Shown here piece by piece: positions 33,336-46,827 of a stretch of DNA of 64,000 bases. Source of the DNA: Phallus indusiatus (Eukaryota; Basidiomycota; Agaricomycetes; Phallales; Phallaceae); contig JAQFWX010000001.1 in assembly GCA_027605045.1 (NCBI GenBank), positions 806,001 to 870,000 on the forward strand, in the 5' to 3' direction. The translations under genes and the position numbers were made by a program. Within the stretch, counting starts at the first letter, position 1, and the number at the start of each line of letters is the position of its first letter. The notes beneath the pieces were generated by a model, which saw only the letters and a program-made list of their open reading frames with translations, did not search any database and was not told the origin of the DNA.

Positions 33336-36300
33336 TTCGTACAACGCCTCATAGAGCGAGCAGGATGAGATGCTATAGGAAAGGTGACATGGGACGATCC
33401 ACTGACTGAATCACTTTATGTATACGAGCGTGCCTGGGAACTGTAGCAGGTAATCACGTCCACCTGTGCCGTGCATTCTGCCATATATCAGCAGGTATGC
33501 TTTACATTGGACAGCTGCGTATTTTTAAAAAAAAATCTTCTCAGTTGCTTCCCGAATACCTTGAGGCAACAAATGGGGCGTTTCGCTCCCGTACTTCGCA
33601 ATTTACGTCATCCGGAAAATGGCGAAATATATTTGTTTACCGGTGCCAATATAGTAACCCGTTGCGGAGCACGTTCATATTCAATCGCATTCCTGCCCAG
33701 TGTCAGCTTTTTTTTTTTCAATATTCATCAAACAGAATGTGAAAAATAGTGTTTGTATACAAGTTGTGACGAAAGAGGAAAGAAAGCTGCCTGAGGTTTT
33801 ACCGAAGTTTCACCATTCTCTCTCATCTCAATCATGTACCAAAATAAATACTCGGAGTTAGGACTACGTCAAAGAATTTTCATCGTCAGTTATATTTCAA
33901 GGGAATATGAACTATATATGTAGGTCGGTGTCAGGAGTTACCGGTTACCGATTGTAATTCACGTCGAATTCTAAAAACTCCCCATGATTGCCGCATTGGC
34001 GACCTTGTTGTTCCTGACTGTGAACTCACATCGGGTACACCGCCTCAAAATCAGCTACTTGTGCCCAATTAACATGGACAGGATGAACGAAGACTCAGGG
34101 AGGTTTGTGCCGACATCCAAGAACAGTGGGTCTGAAACGTAACAGACAAGTTATATTCAAATATATGCATCGATTAGGTTCAGGTATCTATCTACCTTGT
34201 CTGATGACTATCAGACTCATCTGCCCTTTTCGGATCTTATCAAACAAAATCTTGAAGCTGAAATTTGAAAAAAGTACGCGGAAGGAAGTTCGGATATGCT
34301 CTGACTGTTAGAAATACTAGTACCGCAACGAATAACTAAGTAAATATTAAAATGGAAGGCAACAATGCAGCGTCTTTCATTGCGAATACATCTGGTGTGT
34401 GCGAGAGGAAAAGGTGAGTAATGGTCAAAAGCAAAAAGATTGTTCAGTGGACAAATGTAACTGTAACTTGAAGTATCCTACTAAATCACATTCACTCGTG
34501 CTAGTCGCAGCCGTTTCATGCACAACTGCAATAAAGACGATACCGGCTAATGGCAATATGAGGTTGTTCAGAGTACTAAAAAGAACTTGTACGTTTCGTT
34601 TTCGCTCGTTGTAGAAAAATCACAACATCGTACTATCCACGCAAAACCCAATTTTGGTATGTATCTACAGTATAAGCAACCGCCTGATATTGAATACCAA
34701 GAGGGTTGACTTCAACAGAGCCAGTAGAACATTAAAAACTTCCCGAATTCCATGCGCTCTTCCCTTTTTTAAACCATGGACAATGCATTTTCGATTACAT
34801 TGCGGCACCGTCGGAGAACAATGGGCGGTTCAGAATCCTGGATGGTGCCAATCAGTGAAACAACTTCAAACAAGAATTTTTCTAGGCAACTCCAGGTGAA
34901 CCTTCTATCAAACATGATCAGAAAACCCCATTGGAGGATTGGAGGTAGGTGGAGAGCCTGTTCTGCTGATCACTGATTGGCAGTGGTGAGCGCAAAAAAC
35001 AAGTTTTAAGTATATTAGTTTCAGTTCTTTTATCGACTCTTGAGTCGTGAACAATATAAACGAGCATGTTCTCAACGACACCAACCAATAAGTCCAACTT
35101 GGACAAGAGTTCCAGCGGTGTCATTACCAACCATACCCAGGAATTATACCACGTAACTTAGGTTATTTCAATGCAAGATGTTTTGTTTCACTAATAATGA
35201 ATTCTCAATGATAATGGTTTATATGTAGGTCACCGGTTATAAACGATTTACGAGAGACCCTTGCGAGTTATTGACGTCGGTCTTAAACATAATTTCAGAA
35301 TGTTAAATTTCACTCAGAATTATGCATTTTCGCGCTAAATGAATCGGTCAGTAGGCTGGTCAATATTCCCGTGAATTACACACATTCTATGTAAATGCTG
35401 TCAGTGCTCTTGAGGGAATGGAGAATGGAGAATGGGTAATAAGCCTGAGGTCGGTAACCAGCTGCAGATGATAGCATGGACGTCCATAGTACATAATACC
35501 CCATATTCATATACCATTATAATAATCTAACATTGTGCTGGCCCGCTAATACCGATTACGACTTACTGACTTCAGTGAAAGTGTACGTTGAATGGCGACG
35601 TGGGATGTCAACTCTTTGAATTGGGTCGCTAGACGGTTTCCATTGAAAAGTGCCGCCATGGCATTGTTTCATAATTTCGTACAAACTCTCTAAACCATCA
35701 ATAATAAAAAAATGGACATTGCAAAAGAGTTAGATGAAATCACTGCCAATCCCATTTTATCATCTCCGAGATACCCAATTCTCAGGCTGTCAACAAACCT
35801 GGCGGCAGCTTTTGACATGACCTTCGGAAGATATTTATAACTACTGACCACAAGCCTGAGGAGACCATTTTTTTTCCTTGACACATATATACATGCTACA
35901 CGTGGCGCAATTAGCTTTTCAGTAAGTGTATGGTACATTCCGGTCCCGGTCATTCATCAAGGAATACATCCTTTACATGTCCTGGTAACGAGATTCGGAA
36001 AAGAAAGAAGATCAATTGAGTTGTCACATATTTAGAAACGCCTTGTCAATGTTCGTATACTAACGGTCCATTTTCACGGAGTAACAGGATGACTACAACT
36101 GGTTCTCTATATGGGGATGCGAAAGAAAGGAGAAAGAACCAGACAAGGTTGTAACGCCAGCCAATCTGACTAACAGATCTCCTAGAGGCTTGAAAGAACC
36201 GGTTAAAACTAGACAAAGTCAATGATGAGAAAGAGGACACCAATGATGGACCAGGGGAATGCTTTACTCCGGGGTCCAATGAAAATGAGGTCAGCCGATA

Positions 36301-36407
36301 GTCTTGTCTTTCGCACTTGACTCCACCAAAACAAGGGTTTTTTTCACAATACAGATATTAGGGAAATGGTAATATAAAACGTTTCAAATCGTCGCGAATC
36401 TTGCCAA
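33336..36407. other. Relic-rich spacer between two DUF6533 genes
   Basis: No intact gene was found in 3.1 kb. On the minus strand near 34610-34430 a continuous frame reads NVQVLFSTLNNLILPLAGIVFIAV, reminiscent of a DUF6533 helix region. Another frame at 35130-34920 (ELLSKLDLLVGVVENMLVYI) is also hydrophobic. Both lack consistent splice sites. The likely reading is one or more decayed copies of the neighbouring family. Confidence 0.35.
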
Positions 36408-38095
36408 CTAACACAGAGGAGTGATATCGTTCGTCTGGTTTGATATAAATGCTGACTGTAGCGTGGGACCGAGTGGTGAGGGAGGTTGTGATGAAGATGC
36501 TGATGTTATTGGAACTGGAGATAGTTCATGTTCTTGAGGATGTTTAGTCGTATGGGAAGCCACCGTCGATGCGACGTGTTCCGAGGTTTGGAAGTGTAGG
36601 TACATATCCGATGGCCTCAAGTCAGAGAGGTGTTCATCGTCTTGAAGGACCTTGCGAATGCTAAGCATCACCCTGGTGCCTACACTTGATATTATGGCGC
36701 AAACGAACCTATAAATAGGCGATGAGCATAATCATAAAACGAACAAGCAAGTCACTGAACGCACTGCGCAGGTAATATAACACCACTGAGCTGTTGTTTC
36801 TCTTGAGCAACTAATTGATTATATCGTAGCTATGATACTTACAGGTGTTAGTGCCGTAATGGACATGAAAGCCATTACGGTCCCCACAACTAAAAAGTAC
36901 AGCACACCCGTTTTATATAAGTGTGTTGCCAATGGTGTATCTCTCCTCGAGAAACCAGCTCTTGAGTTCATTATAGTTTTGGCAAGTGTGAAAGAGACTA
37001 TGGTCACTGAGGAAAAAATTCAAGGACTGAGTAGGTATAGAGAAACGATGGCGCATACCTTCCAAGGCGAGCGAAGTTACGAACGACAACCAATAGTCAC
37101 CCTCTGAGCCTGAGACAGCGCATCCAGTCGCGCCGGGAAGTCGTGAACGAGATGGAGCAGATGAGATGACGAATCGCTAATGCACATCAGAATCAGCACA
37201 AACAGTAAAACAATGAAAGTGTGTCTTACGCCAGTGACAACTCCCAAAATTGTCGTCGAGAAGGCGACATTTCCGATGAATACTGCGAGCAAAACGGCGA
37301 GTACTTTTTTATCTCGATTCCACAGGGCGTAAACCCGTAAAATTAACCATACTACGTTCATGTCGATATAATTAATAAGATGGTTTAATGAGAACGAACC
37401 GTCAAGGATGTACTTCGTTAAAAGACCACCGACACTACTCCAGCGCGTTCCAAACACGCAACTAAGCAAGGAAACAAAATAATCGTGTCATTTAAGTAAC
37501 TCGGATTGAAGTGATTCAACATACAACTAAAAGGAAAGATAAAAAGCAAGTAAATTGCAAGTAAACATTCACTTACTGAACGCGAAGGGTTCGGTAATAG
37601 AAGTACTAAAAAATTCCAAGGTTAAATCTCTTTTAAAAAAGAAAAGTTGTGAAAACGTACTTAAAGTATTAATAATCATAACAGTCAAAGTATAGTAGCG
37701 ATTCTAGGTATGTGTTAACCTTCCTATTCAATCAGGGAAAAAACTTAATTTCTTACAGATAAGTAGAGAATCTTCGGTAAGTTTGAGAGGGACCCTTGGT
37801 GTATATATCTCACCTAGAATCGCTGTTAATATAGTATGAATATCAAGACTATATGGGCGCACTTCATCATCAAACGTTAGGACTATCTCATCAAGTAAGA
37901 GAGTGGTTTCCGGTCTATGTACAGTGAATAACACTCAACGAATATCGTAACCAAAAAAAGTAAGAGACGCGGCTATAAATAAACCATAAAAATCAATCTA
38001 CGTGTTTTCAATGATTTCTACTCACCACCCAAGTAATGCGAACGTAGCAACAAAGTTAAGAATGAAGTCGCGCTGAAAGGAGGGTTGTTAAACAT
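36408..38095 (-). CDS. DUF6533-type multipass membrane protein (copy D)
   Basis: Starts MFNNPPFSATSFLTLLLRSH then YLG at 38095, followed by a GTGAGT donor. The next exons give LLLDEIVLTFDDE and, after a short intron, VRYIHQGSLSNLPKILYL, the DUF6533 block. Later exons encode VWLILRVYALWNRDKKVLAVLL with a helix, RRDTPLATHLYKTGVLYFLV and MAFMSITALTP. The tail SIRKVLQDDEHLSDLRPSDM ends NDITPLC. It is a paralogue of copy C with the same exon order, spaced about 3 kb away. Some exon borders are approximate. Confidence 0.75.
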
Positions 38096-39843
38096 CCTGC
38101 ACTACAGAAAAGCGGAGTCGCGCATAAGCAGTGTTTGAATGCTCATTATTAGGGCTTAAAGCCTGGGAAAATAAATCGCTCGCTTGATCAATCGAAATTC
38201 GGCTGCATGCCAAGTTTGGCAGCCTGGCTTCTCAATATCTCAATACTCGCGTAAATTATATGCATTTTTTCCGTACGCGCTCTGTCATAAAAATCACCTC
38301 TTCAGAGAAGGTCAGCGGTTTGAATATTAACATGCAACTTGGAACATTCACCTTTGGCGTGTTATGAGCATGTTATAAATAAAACCACATTTCTGCTTCG
38401 CGGTTTAATGTTTCAACCCAGACACGGAGCTTAAAGCAAATGTCCCTCGAGCCCGGGAAATACCGAAACCTCGGCACATGCACGTCCTTGTACGTGTATC
38501 ATATTGAATGAATAAAAATGACCTATATCCCTACCTGAGAGTAATGACTGTCTTCTAATGATTTCCCGAATTAGCCGTGACAAACACCGGACAGATCTGG
38601 CGAGGCAAGGTGATTGTGAGATTTCATGAGAACATATACCGCATGTATTGCTCAAATCGGAAGATATTGCGGAAGGAACTCATTGTTTGCTCTATAAGCA
38701 ATTCCCCGAAATGCTTCATGTTTACGCTTCACCATTTTTGGAAATAAACAGTTCACAGTTTAGGTGTGTGTACCTCTTTCTAGCCGAAATTGGTAGCCAA
38801 GTTCTATAACGGCCGAGAATTATAGTTAGAACACGGTAGCTGATGATATCAAGGCCTTACAGCAATTTCAAATGGTCCGCTTGAACTTCCAATATTTAGT
38901 AATTACGGGGCAGTTCTGCAATGAATGTAATATACCTTGCGCTGGCCAGTTGATTACCATCCCAAGAAAATTGTCTGAACTTAATTTAAAACGCTTGTCC
39001 AATAGTCGTCATTCTACAGAAGCAATTTTTCCTTTCTCCTAAGATCTCGGAGTGTTGCTTGTATTTTAAGTTTCGGCTTTAACATACTGTATGATAGGTA
39101 CACAGTGAATGCCGCAAGGGGTGATAGTGAATAGAGAACAGGTAAATACCATGTATGTACGACCATTCCATGTGCATTTCATTTCAAAAAACAGGCAGTT
39201 GATTCCCCTGGTCAGTATGGCTCGAGTATACAACCGTATTCATCAGTGTTGAATTTTGATATTAGCCGGACGATCCTAAATGGCGCTCTGTCAAGCCAGA
39301 CGAATAAGATATATATTTCGGATACTAGGAGTCATTTCTTCTCGCATCTGACGGTGATTAACCCATAGACAGATTCAGCTGCTAAAGTGCGGAGCGTTCC
39401 ATAAACGCATGATGGCGTAAGGACACACCAATGACAATTTTCGTGTTGTGAAGAAACCTTCTCACACCGCTTAATTTAAGATGGGCTTAGTGTGCTATAG
39501 AAATAGGGGTACAGATATTTAAGCGAGGTTATATCTGGATGGCAGACCAAGTCCAGACTTACTTTAACTTCAGCTCAAGCTATGTATAATTCTTGGGGCG
39601 CGTAACTTTTGCAATAGCGAGGGAAGCATGAATTTGAAACTCGCGGTGTTTTTTACAGTTCGGAATTCGGCTAACCGAACTGTGCTAATCAAATCTTGCG
39701 TTCGCTTAGACAAAACTCACGTGAACAGAAGATTTTCAATCAAGAATGTATGTGGTAGTTGCTGAAGCACTTTAGAAGGTACAAAAAAGTGGTAGAACAT
39801 TGCTGACTCCATTCGGTTTAGGATATACCTTGATCAATGCAAA
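38096..39843. other. Long intergenic stretch, no supported gene
   Basis: 1.75 kb of AT-rich sequence with only short frames on both strands. I recognise no motif, repeat or RNA. Confidence 0.35.
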
Positions 39844-42815
39844 TTACTGTAGTCGTCTTACAACTTCTACGGGAATCAGCTCCGATGGTGTAGATTCCAC
39901 GACCTAAACATTGTTGAACGTCGGCACCACAGGGTAACAATGAAACGGATACACCCACTTTGCGGGTAAACCCTTCACCCCCTATATCCCAAGCTCTCTC
40001 AGCAATAGGCAGTATACAACTTCGGATCAGATTTGTAACAAGTTCCCCAATGCCACATTTTTCCCCGCTGTATTTTCTCCATTTAAGCAGGTTAAGGAGT
40101 AATTTCAACCTGCGTGCGAGGAATTGACGTCGTGCTGGATCTGCCTGAGGGTGAAAAGGTGCTCCTAAACTATTTTTTGGGCCCAGAGATATCGCCAGTT
40201 GGTCCGTCGTCGCGGTTAGGCTGTCCCGGAAAACCGTACTTACGGATTTCAAAAACATCTAACATGTTATTAATTATCTATCAATCAGTAAATCACGCTT
40301 GAGAAAACCGAAGAACCTTACTTGAAAGCGCGCTCCGTTTTCTTCAACAGAAGCTTCAATTTGCTCGGCGATGTCAATCATACGACGGGTATGCAAAGCG
40401 GAATAAGGGTCAAAAGCCCCGCCTTCAATGATTTTGCACAGTCGTGGGATAACTGCTTGCGAGATCATAGATGACACCATATCTCCACCAGGTCCAATCT
40501 CTGGTTCTATATCTTCTTCCTCCGTTTGAGATTCATTTGGAGGCCTAGAGTACTGATGCAACGCCACGGCCCAGTCAAACGACTCTAAAGTATTTGATGA
40601 ATCCTGGTAATGATTCAAAAATTAATTATTGGTAATAAAGTCTGGCGGAGTTTTACCGCGCACTCACAGCAATAGGGTCCCAAGCAACCATTTCTAAGCG
40701 ACTCCAAAACTCCCATGCTGCCACAAGACCGAGTCCGCCCCAGGCTCCAACATAACTATCCTCATACTCCCGTCTCCATTCCCCAAACCATTTAGCCAAT
40801 CCCAGTTGGGGATCACGAAATTCTTCCGCCCGAACATCTGAAAGTATGTCTTTCCGCCGCTGTTTGACCTTGTCAATCGCTAATCGGAAATCATTGGCGT
40901 CAGAAGGAGACAGTGACCCATCGGTCGAATAGCCGTCATCATCATTTTGAGAATCAGTTGACTGACTGCGATTCTTTCGCAGTAATCTCCGGTTCAAGCG
41001 ACTAGTCCGGCGTGAAACACGAACCGACGGATCCGCCAAATTTGAAGATGAAATATCCCGGCCGAACTCATCCATCTTTTCTGGCTGCGGAGATGACGGC
41101 GGAACTCCAAGAAACAACGCGATATCATCCTCATCGTCAAGACGTCTCCGTTTGGAAATCATGTCATATCGTTCGGTTAACAACGAGATGTGCTCGTCTT
41201 CCAGCTTCTCGAGTTGGGGATACTGAAGCATAATAAGATCTACAGAAGTCCACGCCACGGAATAAGCTAATACCGCGTACCTTTTCGTCCAAGAACATCG
41301 CTATATTCTCAATCCAATCACGGAATGCAGTAAACCATCCTCTCTTCCGTTCAGATTTTTCAATTAGCTGTCTCATCTGAATCTCCTTCTGTTCTATAGA
41401 AGAACGTTCGTCCGCCAGGGACGACAGTGCAGCGGTATTTGATGAATGAGAGGATGTTAATGCTGTCAAAGAACCTGCGACGCGCCCAAGAGCCTGAGAA
41501 AGAGTAGGAATCGGTGTCGCAACAGGTACTGAAACGTTTGATCAGATCGGACTTGTGCTAATCAAAGAGTAACTATGACAAACTCGGCGAAGGTTTATAT
41601 GTCAGCTTAACCTAGTGCGCCTGAAAGTGAGGGAGATGTTTTGAAACACAAAGAACGGACATACAGAAGGCTTTTCCTTTGTATCTTCAATAGGCGCTGC
41701 TCTCCGAATCTGAGAGAGTTCCCATTCTCTCGCTTCTTCATCCTCTTCTTCCTCCCTAGACACGCGCCTTCAGAGATAACCACAAATAGAAAACGTTGAC
41801 TCACGCGTCTTCAATCATTTCAACCATACCCATTCGTCGTTTGCGTTCTTCTTCCTTTCGGGCCTTTTTCCCCAAGGCTATCCTTTCCTGAGCTTGAGTG
41901 TATTCCGCCAACTCTGTCTCACATTCAAAACACCATCCCATAGCGCTACGAAACGGTGTACATTACCTTCCTCTCCCTCGCCCAATTCATCCTCTTCGCG
42001 AACAAGTCGGCTTTCTGGATGTGGTCCCTGTGCCCAGTCGTCTGCTTTCGTCACCGATAGAGATATGTAGTCCGCGCTGGGATCTTGTCCACGAAGTCGA
42101 GTGCGCTTTTCTTTCGCAGCCGTTATTGCTGAATCAGATGGAATAAGAGTACCTAATGTTGAGATTCAGAACAGACGCGATAAGAGAACACAGCGTGATG
42201 ATAGTAACCCACCAGTGGCAACTTCCGACAAATTCTCCACGACAGCACCCTCGATATCAAAGACATTAGACATGTCAAGAGAACTATCAAAGGAAGCGTC
42301 TCCTGCCGTGCTGTCTAAAGCGTTCTTGTTCGCTGGTGTAGATGGTGTACTGGCTTTCAGTTCTTCGAGATAAGCTTTGGTGTAGCTCGGGGAGCTTGTT
42401 TGTGCGGATATCGTTGCTTGATCCAAATTATCTGGTAGAGAAAACCTAACGAGCAGAGATGAGAAGCCAATCCTCAGACATTGTAAAATCATACCCCGGA
42501 CTGGAACTTGGACTTCGACCTAAAGTTAGTTTACGGCTCAAGCTTGACTTCTTTACTTTGAACACCTCGTTATCGGTCGATTCCTAGTATGAGCATAAGT
42601 ACCATGTATTACCACCAAGACAAAACAGGTACCTGTTCTTCGCTCCCGAAACTAAGCCTTCCAACCTTCGTCTTCTTCTGTTTGTTCTTCAATTTTTGAG
42701 CTAACATTTCAGCGGCAACACCCGATGGCGCAGTATTCGTGCTATCATCTTCAACTTCACGAATTCGGGATCCGCGCGATTTGACGCGTCTGATTATTGG
42801 CATATCCTCGTCCAT
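39844..42815 (-). CDS. GCFC-domain protein (PAXBP1/GCF-like, splicing-related)
   Basis: It starts MDEDMPIIRRVKSRGSRIRE. The N-terminal half is acidic and low complexity with typical blocks AEMLAQKLKNKQKK, SYTKAYLEELKAST, and GTLIPSDSAITAAKEKR-like sequence. Helical blocks EWELSQIRRAA and IEQKEIQMRQLIEKSERKRGW follow, then FRDWIENIAMFLDEK. The C-terminal GCFC domain contains QRRKDILSDVRAEEFRDPQLG, KWFGEWRREYEDSY and GGLGLVAAWEFWSRLEMVAWDP. The last intron has a GTGGGT donor and TTTAG acceptor, giving the end SELIPVEVVRRLQ. Relatives (Ntr2/ILP1/PAXBP1 type) work with the G-patch factor TFIP11/Ntr1 in spliceosome disassembly, so a nuclear role is likely. At least six introns. Confidence 0.8.
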
Positions 42816-43158
42816 GTCAATATAATCGCTTCAAGCTAGTCTCGATAATCAGAAAAAAGACAGTGGTGTGGTTTATGTGCAAAGCCGGAGTCCGAATGTG
42901 CGGCGCGTCACACTCTGTCACGTGCTACGGACGGCGGATTGAAGACGGTCATCCAACGGTCATCTCGAGAACGAACAATGTGAAAACTTTTGGACGTAGT
43001 CTACACTTTGAAATACATATCAAATTGATATTTGATTTAGCTATATAAATACACCACATCTCAAAGAACCCGAAAAAATATATAATACTAATGCAATTGT
43101 GGCGGCTACCATTGCTCCTTCCCAACGCAAGGTGGCTATTAAGCGCATCACACCTTTA
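42816..43158. other. Spacer between minus-strand genes
   Basis: 343 bp. It holds the upstream region of the GCFC gene (with TCACGTGC near 42920) and the downstream region of the next gene. It becomes AT-rich from 43010. No gene was seen. Confidence 0.4.
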
Positions 43159-44766
43159 CTATTGCTCGGAGTAAGTGGGGGGTACATCAGCAGCGATAAG
43201 ATTGTCAGGGATGGCAGGCTGCGATAAACGAACGCCGCTGTCTTCGTGTTGAACAGGTAATATCGTAGTTATTCTGCCTACCGATACAGATCGTTCTGGT
43301 GAGGATTGGATCAGTTGAGTGGGAGAAGCTGAGACTCGGAGCGGCCCGGTAGAAGTTTCCTCGATCGTGTGAGGCGGAAATGGAATGTTTGGGTCGGTAG
43401 AAATCGAAGCCGAATTGGAGGATTGTGAGAGATCGCGAGCATGCGAAGTATTTTGTTCGGCAGTCTGCTTCGATGGCGACAATGAAGCTGTTCGAGAGAT
43501 AAAATGCGGCTGTGCGGGATATGGTTCTATGACGCTACGCAGCTTGGCACGATTTCCATTACTCCGTTTGCGAGATTTGAGCCAGAAGAACAGGATTGTG
43601 CACACTATAATTCCTCCAATAACACCTACAACGCTTCCAATAATGCTTCCAGCGTGTGATGCATGTGATGAGCCACTGACGCTACTGCTGTGATTGGTGG
43701 ACGAAAGAAACGTAGATAAGAAAGAGCCGTTTTTCACGATAAGATATTCCAGCGTTAAAGGAGCCTGTCCTGGACTTCCTGTGTATATAGCGGAAAGTGT
43801 GTGAGACCCCATCATAAGATCTTCAGTCATGAAAAAAAGTTGGTTAGAAACTGTGGTGAAATTTGGTGACTTTGCGGGATCGAGTGCTATTTCGAAAGGT
43901 GTGTAGGGTTGATCATCAACTGAATATTCGCCCGAGGATGCATTGAGGGGGCCATCACGAGAGAAAACCCCATACCAAGACAGTTGGGTCCCTGCATCAT
44001 TTTTTTATGAAATTTTCAAACAGTATATTCAAATTGGGACTTCCGTACCAATGAAGGTCACGTTAATAAGCCCATTGGGATCTGTTGTTTGGTTTGCGGT
44101 TTCCGTTGTTACAGCGCTCCATCCTGAAATATAGTTAATACCTGAATCGTTGTTATTGATGACAATCAGTGAATTCTCTAAGGAGACATTTGGGGATGGT
44201 CGATATTGGATAGTGTCCAAATAAAATTTTACCTCCTCCGATGAGGTTATGTTAACGACGATTTCATGCGCGGTATCCGAAATACTTGTTTGGTTGCAAA
44301 ATGCGTAATTGTTTTCATAAGCCTCAGGATTCTGAGGTGGCATAAGAATACCGTCGAGGTAACATGACCAAGTAAGAGCCGACAGGTTTGCTGGTGGCCA
44401 AGTGGTCGGTGGGCAGATAGTGCCAAATACGCCTATTGACGAGCCTAAGAATTTCCAAGCTAAAATAAATTTTTGCAATTAATGAAGAATTTCATGGTGC
44501 TGACCGTTGAATTTAAAGGAAAAACTGCCTGTTGTCGTCGTGAAGTGTAATGTGCGCGAAAATGCCGGACCAAAAAATCCAACGTTATCAACCGCGTCGG
44601 ACGCCACCGTTGTCCAATTCCCGGAATATGTTATACTTGCGCCGTCGTCGTTTCTGACGAGGATCTCTCGGTCTTGCAAAGACATACACAGAAACGCTTG
44701 GTGGAACACAACGGCGCTAATGGAAAGATACGAGGAAATGACTCTTCGTATGAGGGAATACTATTG
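43159..44766 (-). CDS. Mucin-like surface protein with one membrane helix
   Basis: The extracellular part has two repeat-like beta domains with many N-glycosylation sites. The first contains SITYSGNW, VGFFGPAF and FSFKFNG; the second CPPTTWPPAN, TWSCYLDG and ISGWSAV. A Ser/His-rich stalk (SSSVSGSSHASHAG) precedes the helix SIIGSVVGVIGGIIVCTILFFWL and a basic stop-transfer KSRKRSNGNR. The cytosolic tail is Ser/Pro-rich and ends DVPPTYSEQ. This layout is common in Agaricomycete wall- or membrane-associated proteins of unknown function. The signal peptide is uncertain: the frame is open and hydrophobic upstream of the first Met (near 44683), without its own ATG, so a short first exon may lie further upstream. 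Confidence 0.65.
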
Positions 44767-46827
44767 TTTGAGGGACTTTTATAAACTTGAGGCGGAGTTT
44801 CGCTTGAAGAAGTACATAATAAGTTACTGCGTTAATATCTATGCGAGTGTCATGATGCTAAGATAAAATCCATAGGGTATCAGTTTGTGAACTCGTAACT
44901 TACGCTAGTTTCATCCGTCAAACGGTAATGCACTCCAGTCGCTGGATCCGGCACGATTGCTCGTCGACTTATTAATCAAGATCATGCCGCTCTGTGGACG
45001 GTTGTATCAAGGCGAAGAGTCATAAAGGACGCAATTCCTGCGCGTCGAGCTCAGAAACGGTGCCAGATTTGCTTCTAGTAACATCAAATCACTGATGCTA
45101 GCATGGCTTGGCACCAGCACGTGTCATAGATATTCTGAGCCTAAATGGCCACGGTGCGCTGCTAGATTCCATCGCTTGACATCCGTAACTGGTTCAGGAA
45201 TGAACAGTTTGACGTAAATGCAGGATGTATGCGTTTGCGTCGTGGTCGCCAGTGCTCAGGCCGCTATTGTGGTTGACTCAGTACGAGGAGCCATCGCATG
45301 TGTCACGTCCCAACCTCGACGAGATGTGATGAACAAAAGATCCAATATAATTTAAAACCCCGATGTCTTGAATAAAAAGAATGATATTTGGGATCATGAA
45401 ATACCGCTCCATTTGGAAGTGGAAGGTCAGCGATTTCTTGGGTAGTGAGACGCCAGTGCAGCTCCAATTTATCAGTTGCAGATGAGGAAAACAACCGCAG
45501 AATCCGATATGAGGTCTGTTTCAAATCCGATTTTACCCTCAACGCCTTGCTCTTTGAATGTCTTCTATTATACGCATAATAAGCAACCACCACATCAATA
45601 CAAAGCCCTTTAAATTTACCGTAATATGATGAGACGCCGAATGTGAAGCCCGTAGGGAATCGGAAACGTGAACGATGTTGACAGCGGCAAAATATGATAC
45701 GTCGGTGATAACAAGATCTGATACGTTTGTACTCAGCGAGGATTTCGGTGCCAGAGAGTCACTGATTTGTTACCCAGAAACTGGAAAATATGAAGAGACA
45801 TTCGGATGCAATAAACGAACATCGAGAAATCAGTTGAGATAAATATGTCGACGTAGAAAGAAACAAGGGCGAATGGCAGAAGTAAGCCAATGTTTTACAG
45901 GAATATCCGGCAGTAGAATGTGATTAATTGACGGGTACTTGAGTCTGCCTGAAGGTTGCTCCAGTCTGAACATGAAAACTGAAAACTATGTCGACAGAAG
46001 CGTTGGTCGCCTATGATGGTCGCCTTTAGAATGTTTTGTCGCCAGACCTCGAGATCTCTCTGTGACTATCATTATCAAGTATCAATTACAGTAAGGGAAA
46101 CCCTATCAATAAAAGAATTATCACGCGACATATAATATCAGAGAAGAGAATAGCGCATTACTTAGGTAGTGACCTTCGATGAGCAAATTGGAACAAATAA
46201 TTCCTGATTTTATCATCAAAACCAGTAAGACCCTTCTAGCAACTGCGTTCGGTCAGCATGAAGAATAGCCAAAGAAGAACAAGAAGATAAAAAAGGTTGA
46301 AGTTAAAACAACCAACGATGTGCCGTGGATTACATTTTGTCACAGCTGACTAAACGAGTGACTACCGTGCTTGGATGGTTTACAGCTGTTGACCCCACTT
46401 TCCCGGTCTTGTTAATCTACGGTTTGATATATGTGTCCTAATTGGCAAATTAGTGTATGGTTTAATTCAACTGCTGCCTGCGTCCTCAGCTTGAAATCCA
46501 GATGTGTGTATCACTCCTTTGGGTTTTAACCGTATTTCCCTATTCTACTAACAGTCAAATAATGTTTCCTTTGCCAGATCTTTTAGTCAGCCCCATATCG
46601 AGTTAGACATGCAACCACGGGTTTGATGAAGTTCCGGATCCTAAAGGCCTAATCCCTTCCCTCTGGTTATCTGGTTTACCGTTTCGCGAGCGACTCGACT
46701 CAAAACCAGACTCTTGTCAGTCAAAATCTCAGAATAAAATGTATCAAGAACACTGCATATGTAGATACAATTGAGTAGATACATGGAAATATGGGACAGG
46801 TCGAAGAGCATATTTAGCACACCACCT
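44767..46827. other. Long intergenic stretch, no supported gene
   Basis: 2.1 kb. One 96-codon minus frame (45593-45303) starts with GTG and has the segment LELHWRLTTQEIADLPLPNG, which could be a gene relic. Nothing else was recognised on either strand. Confidence 0.3.
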
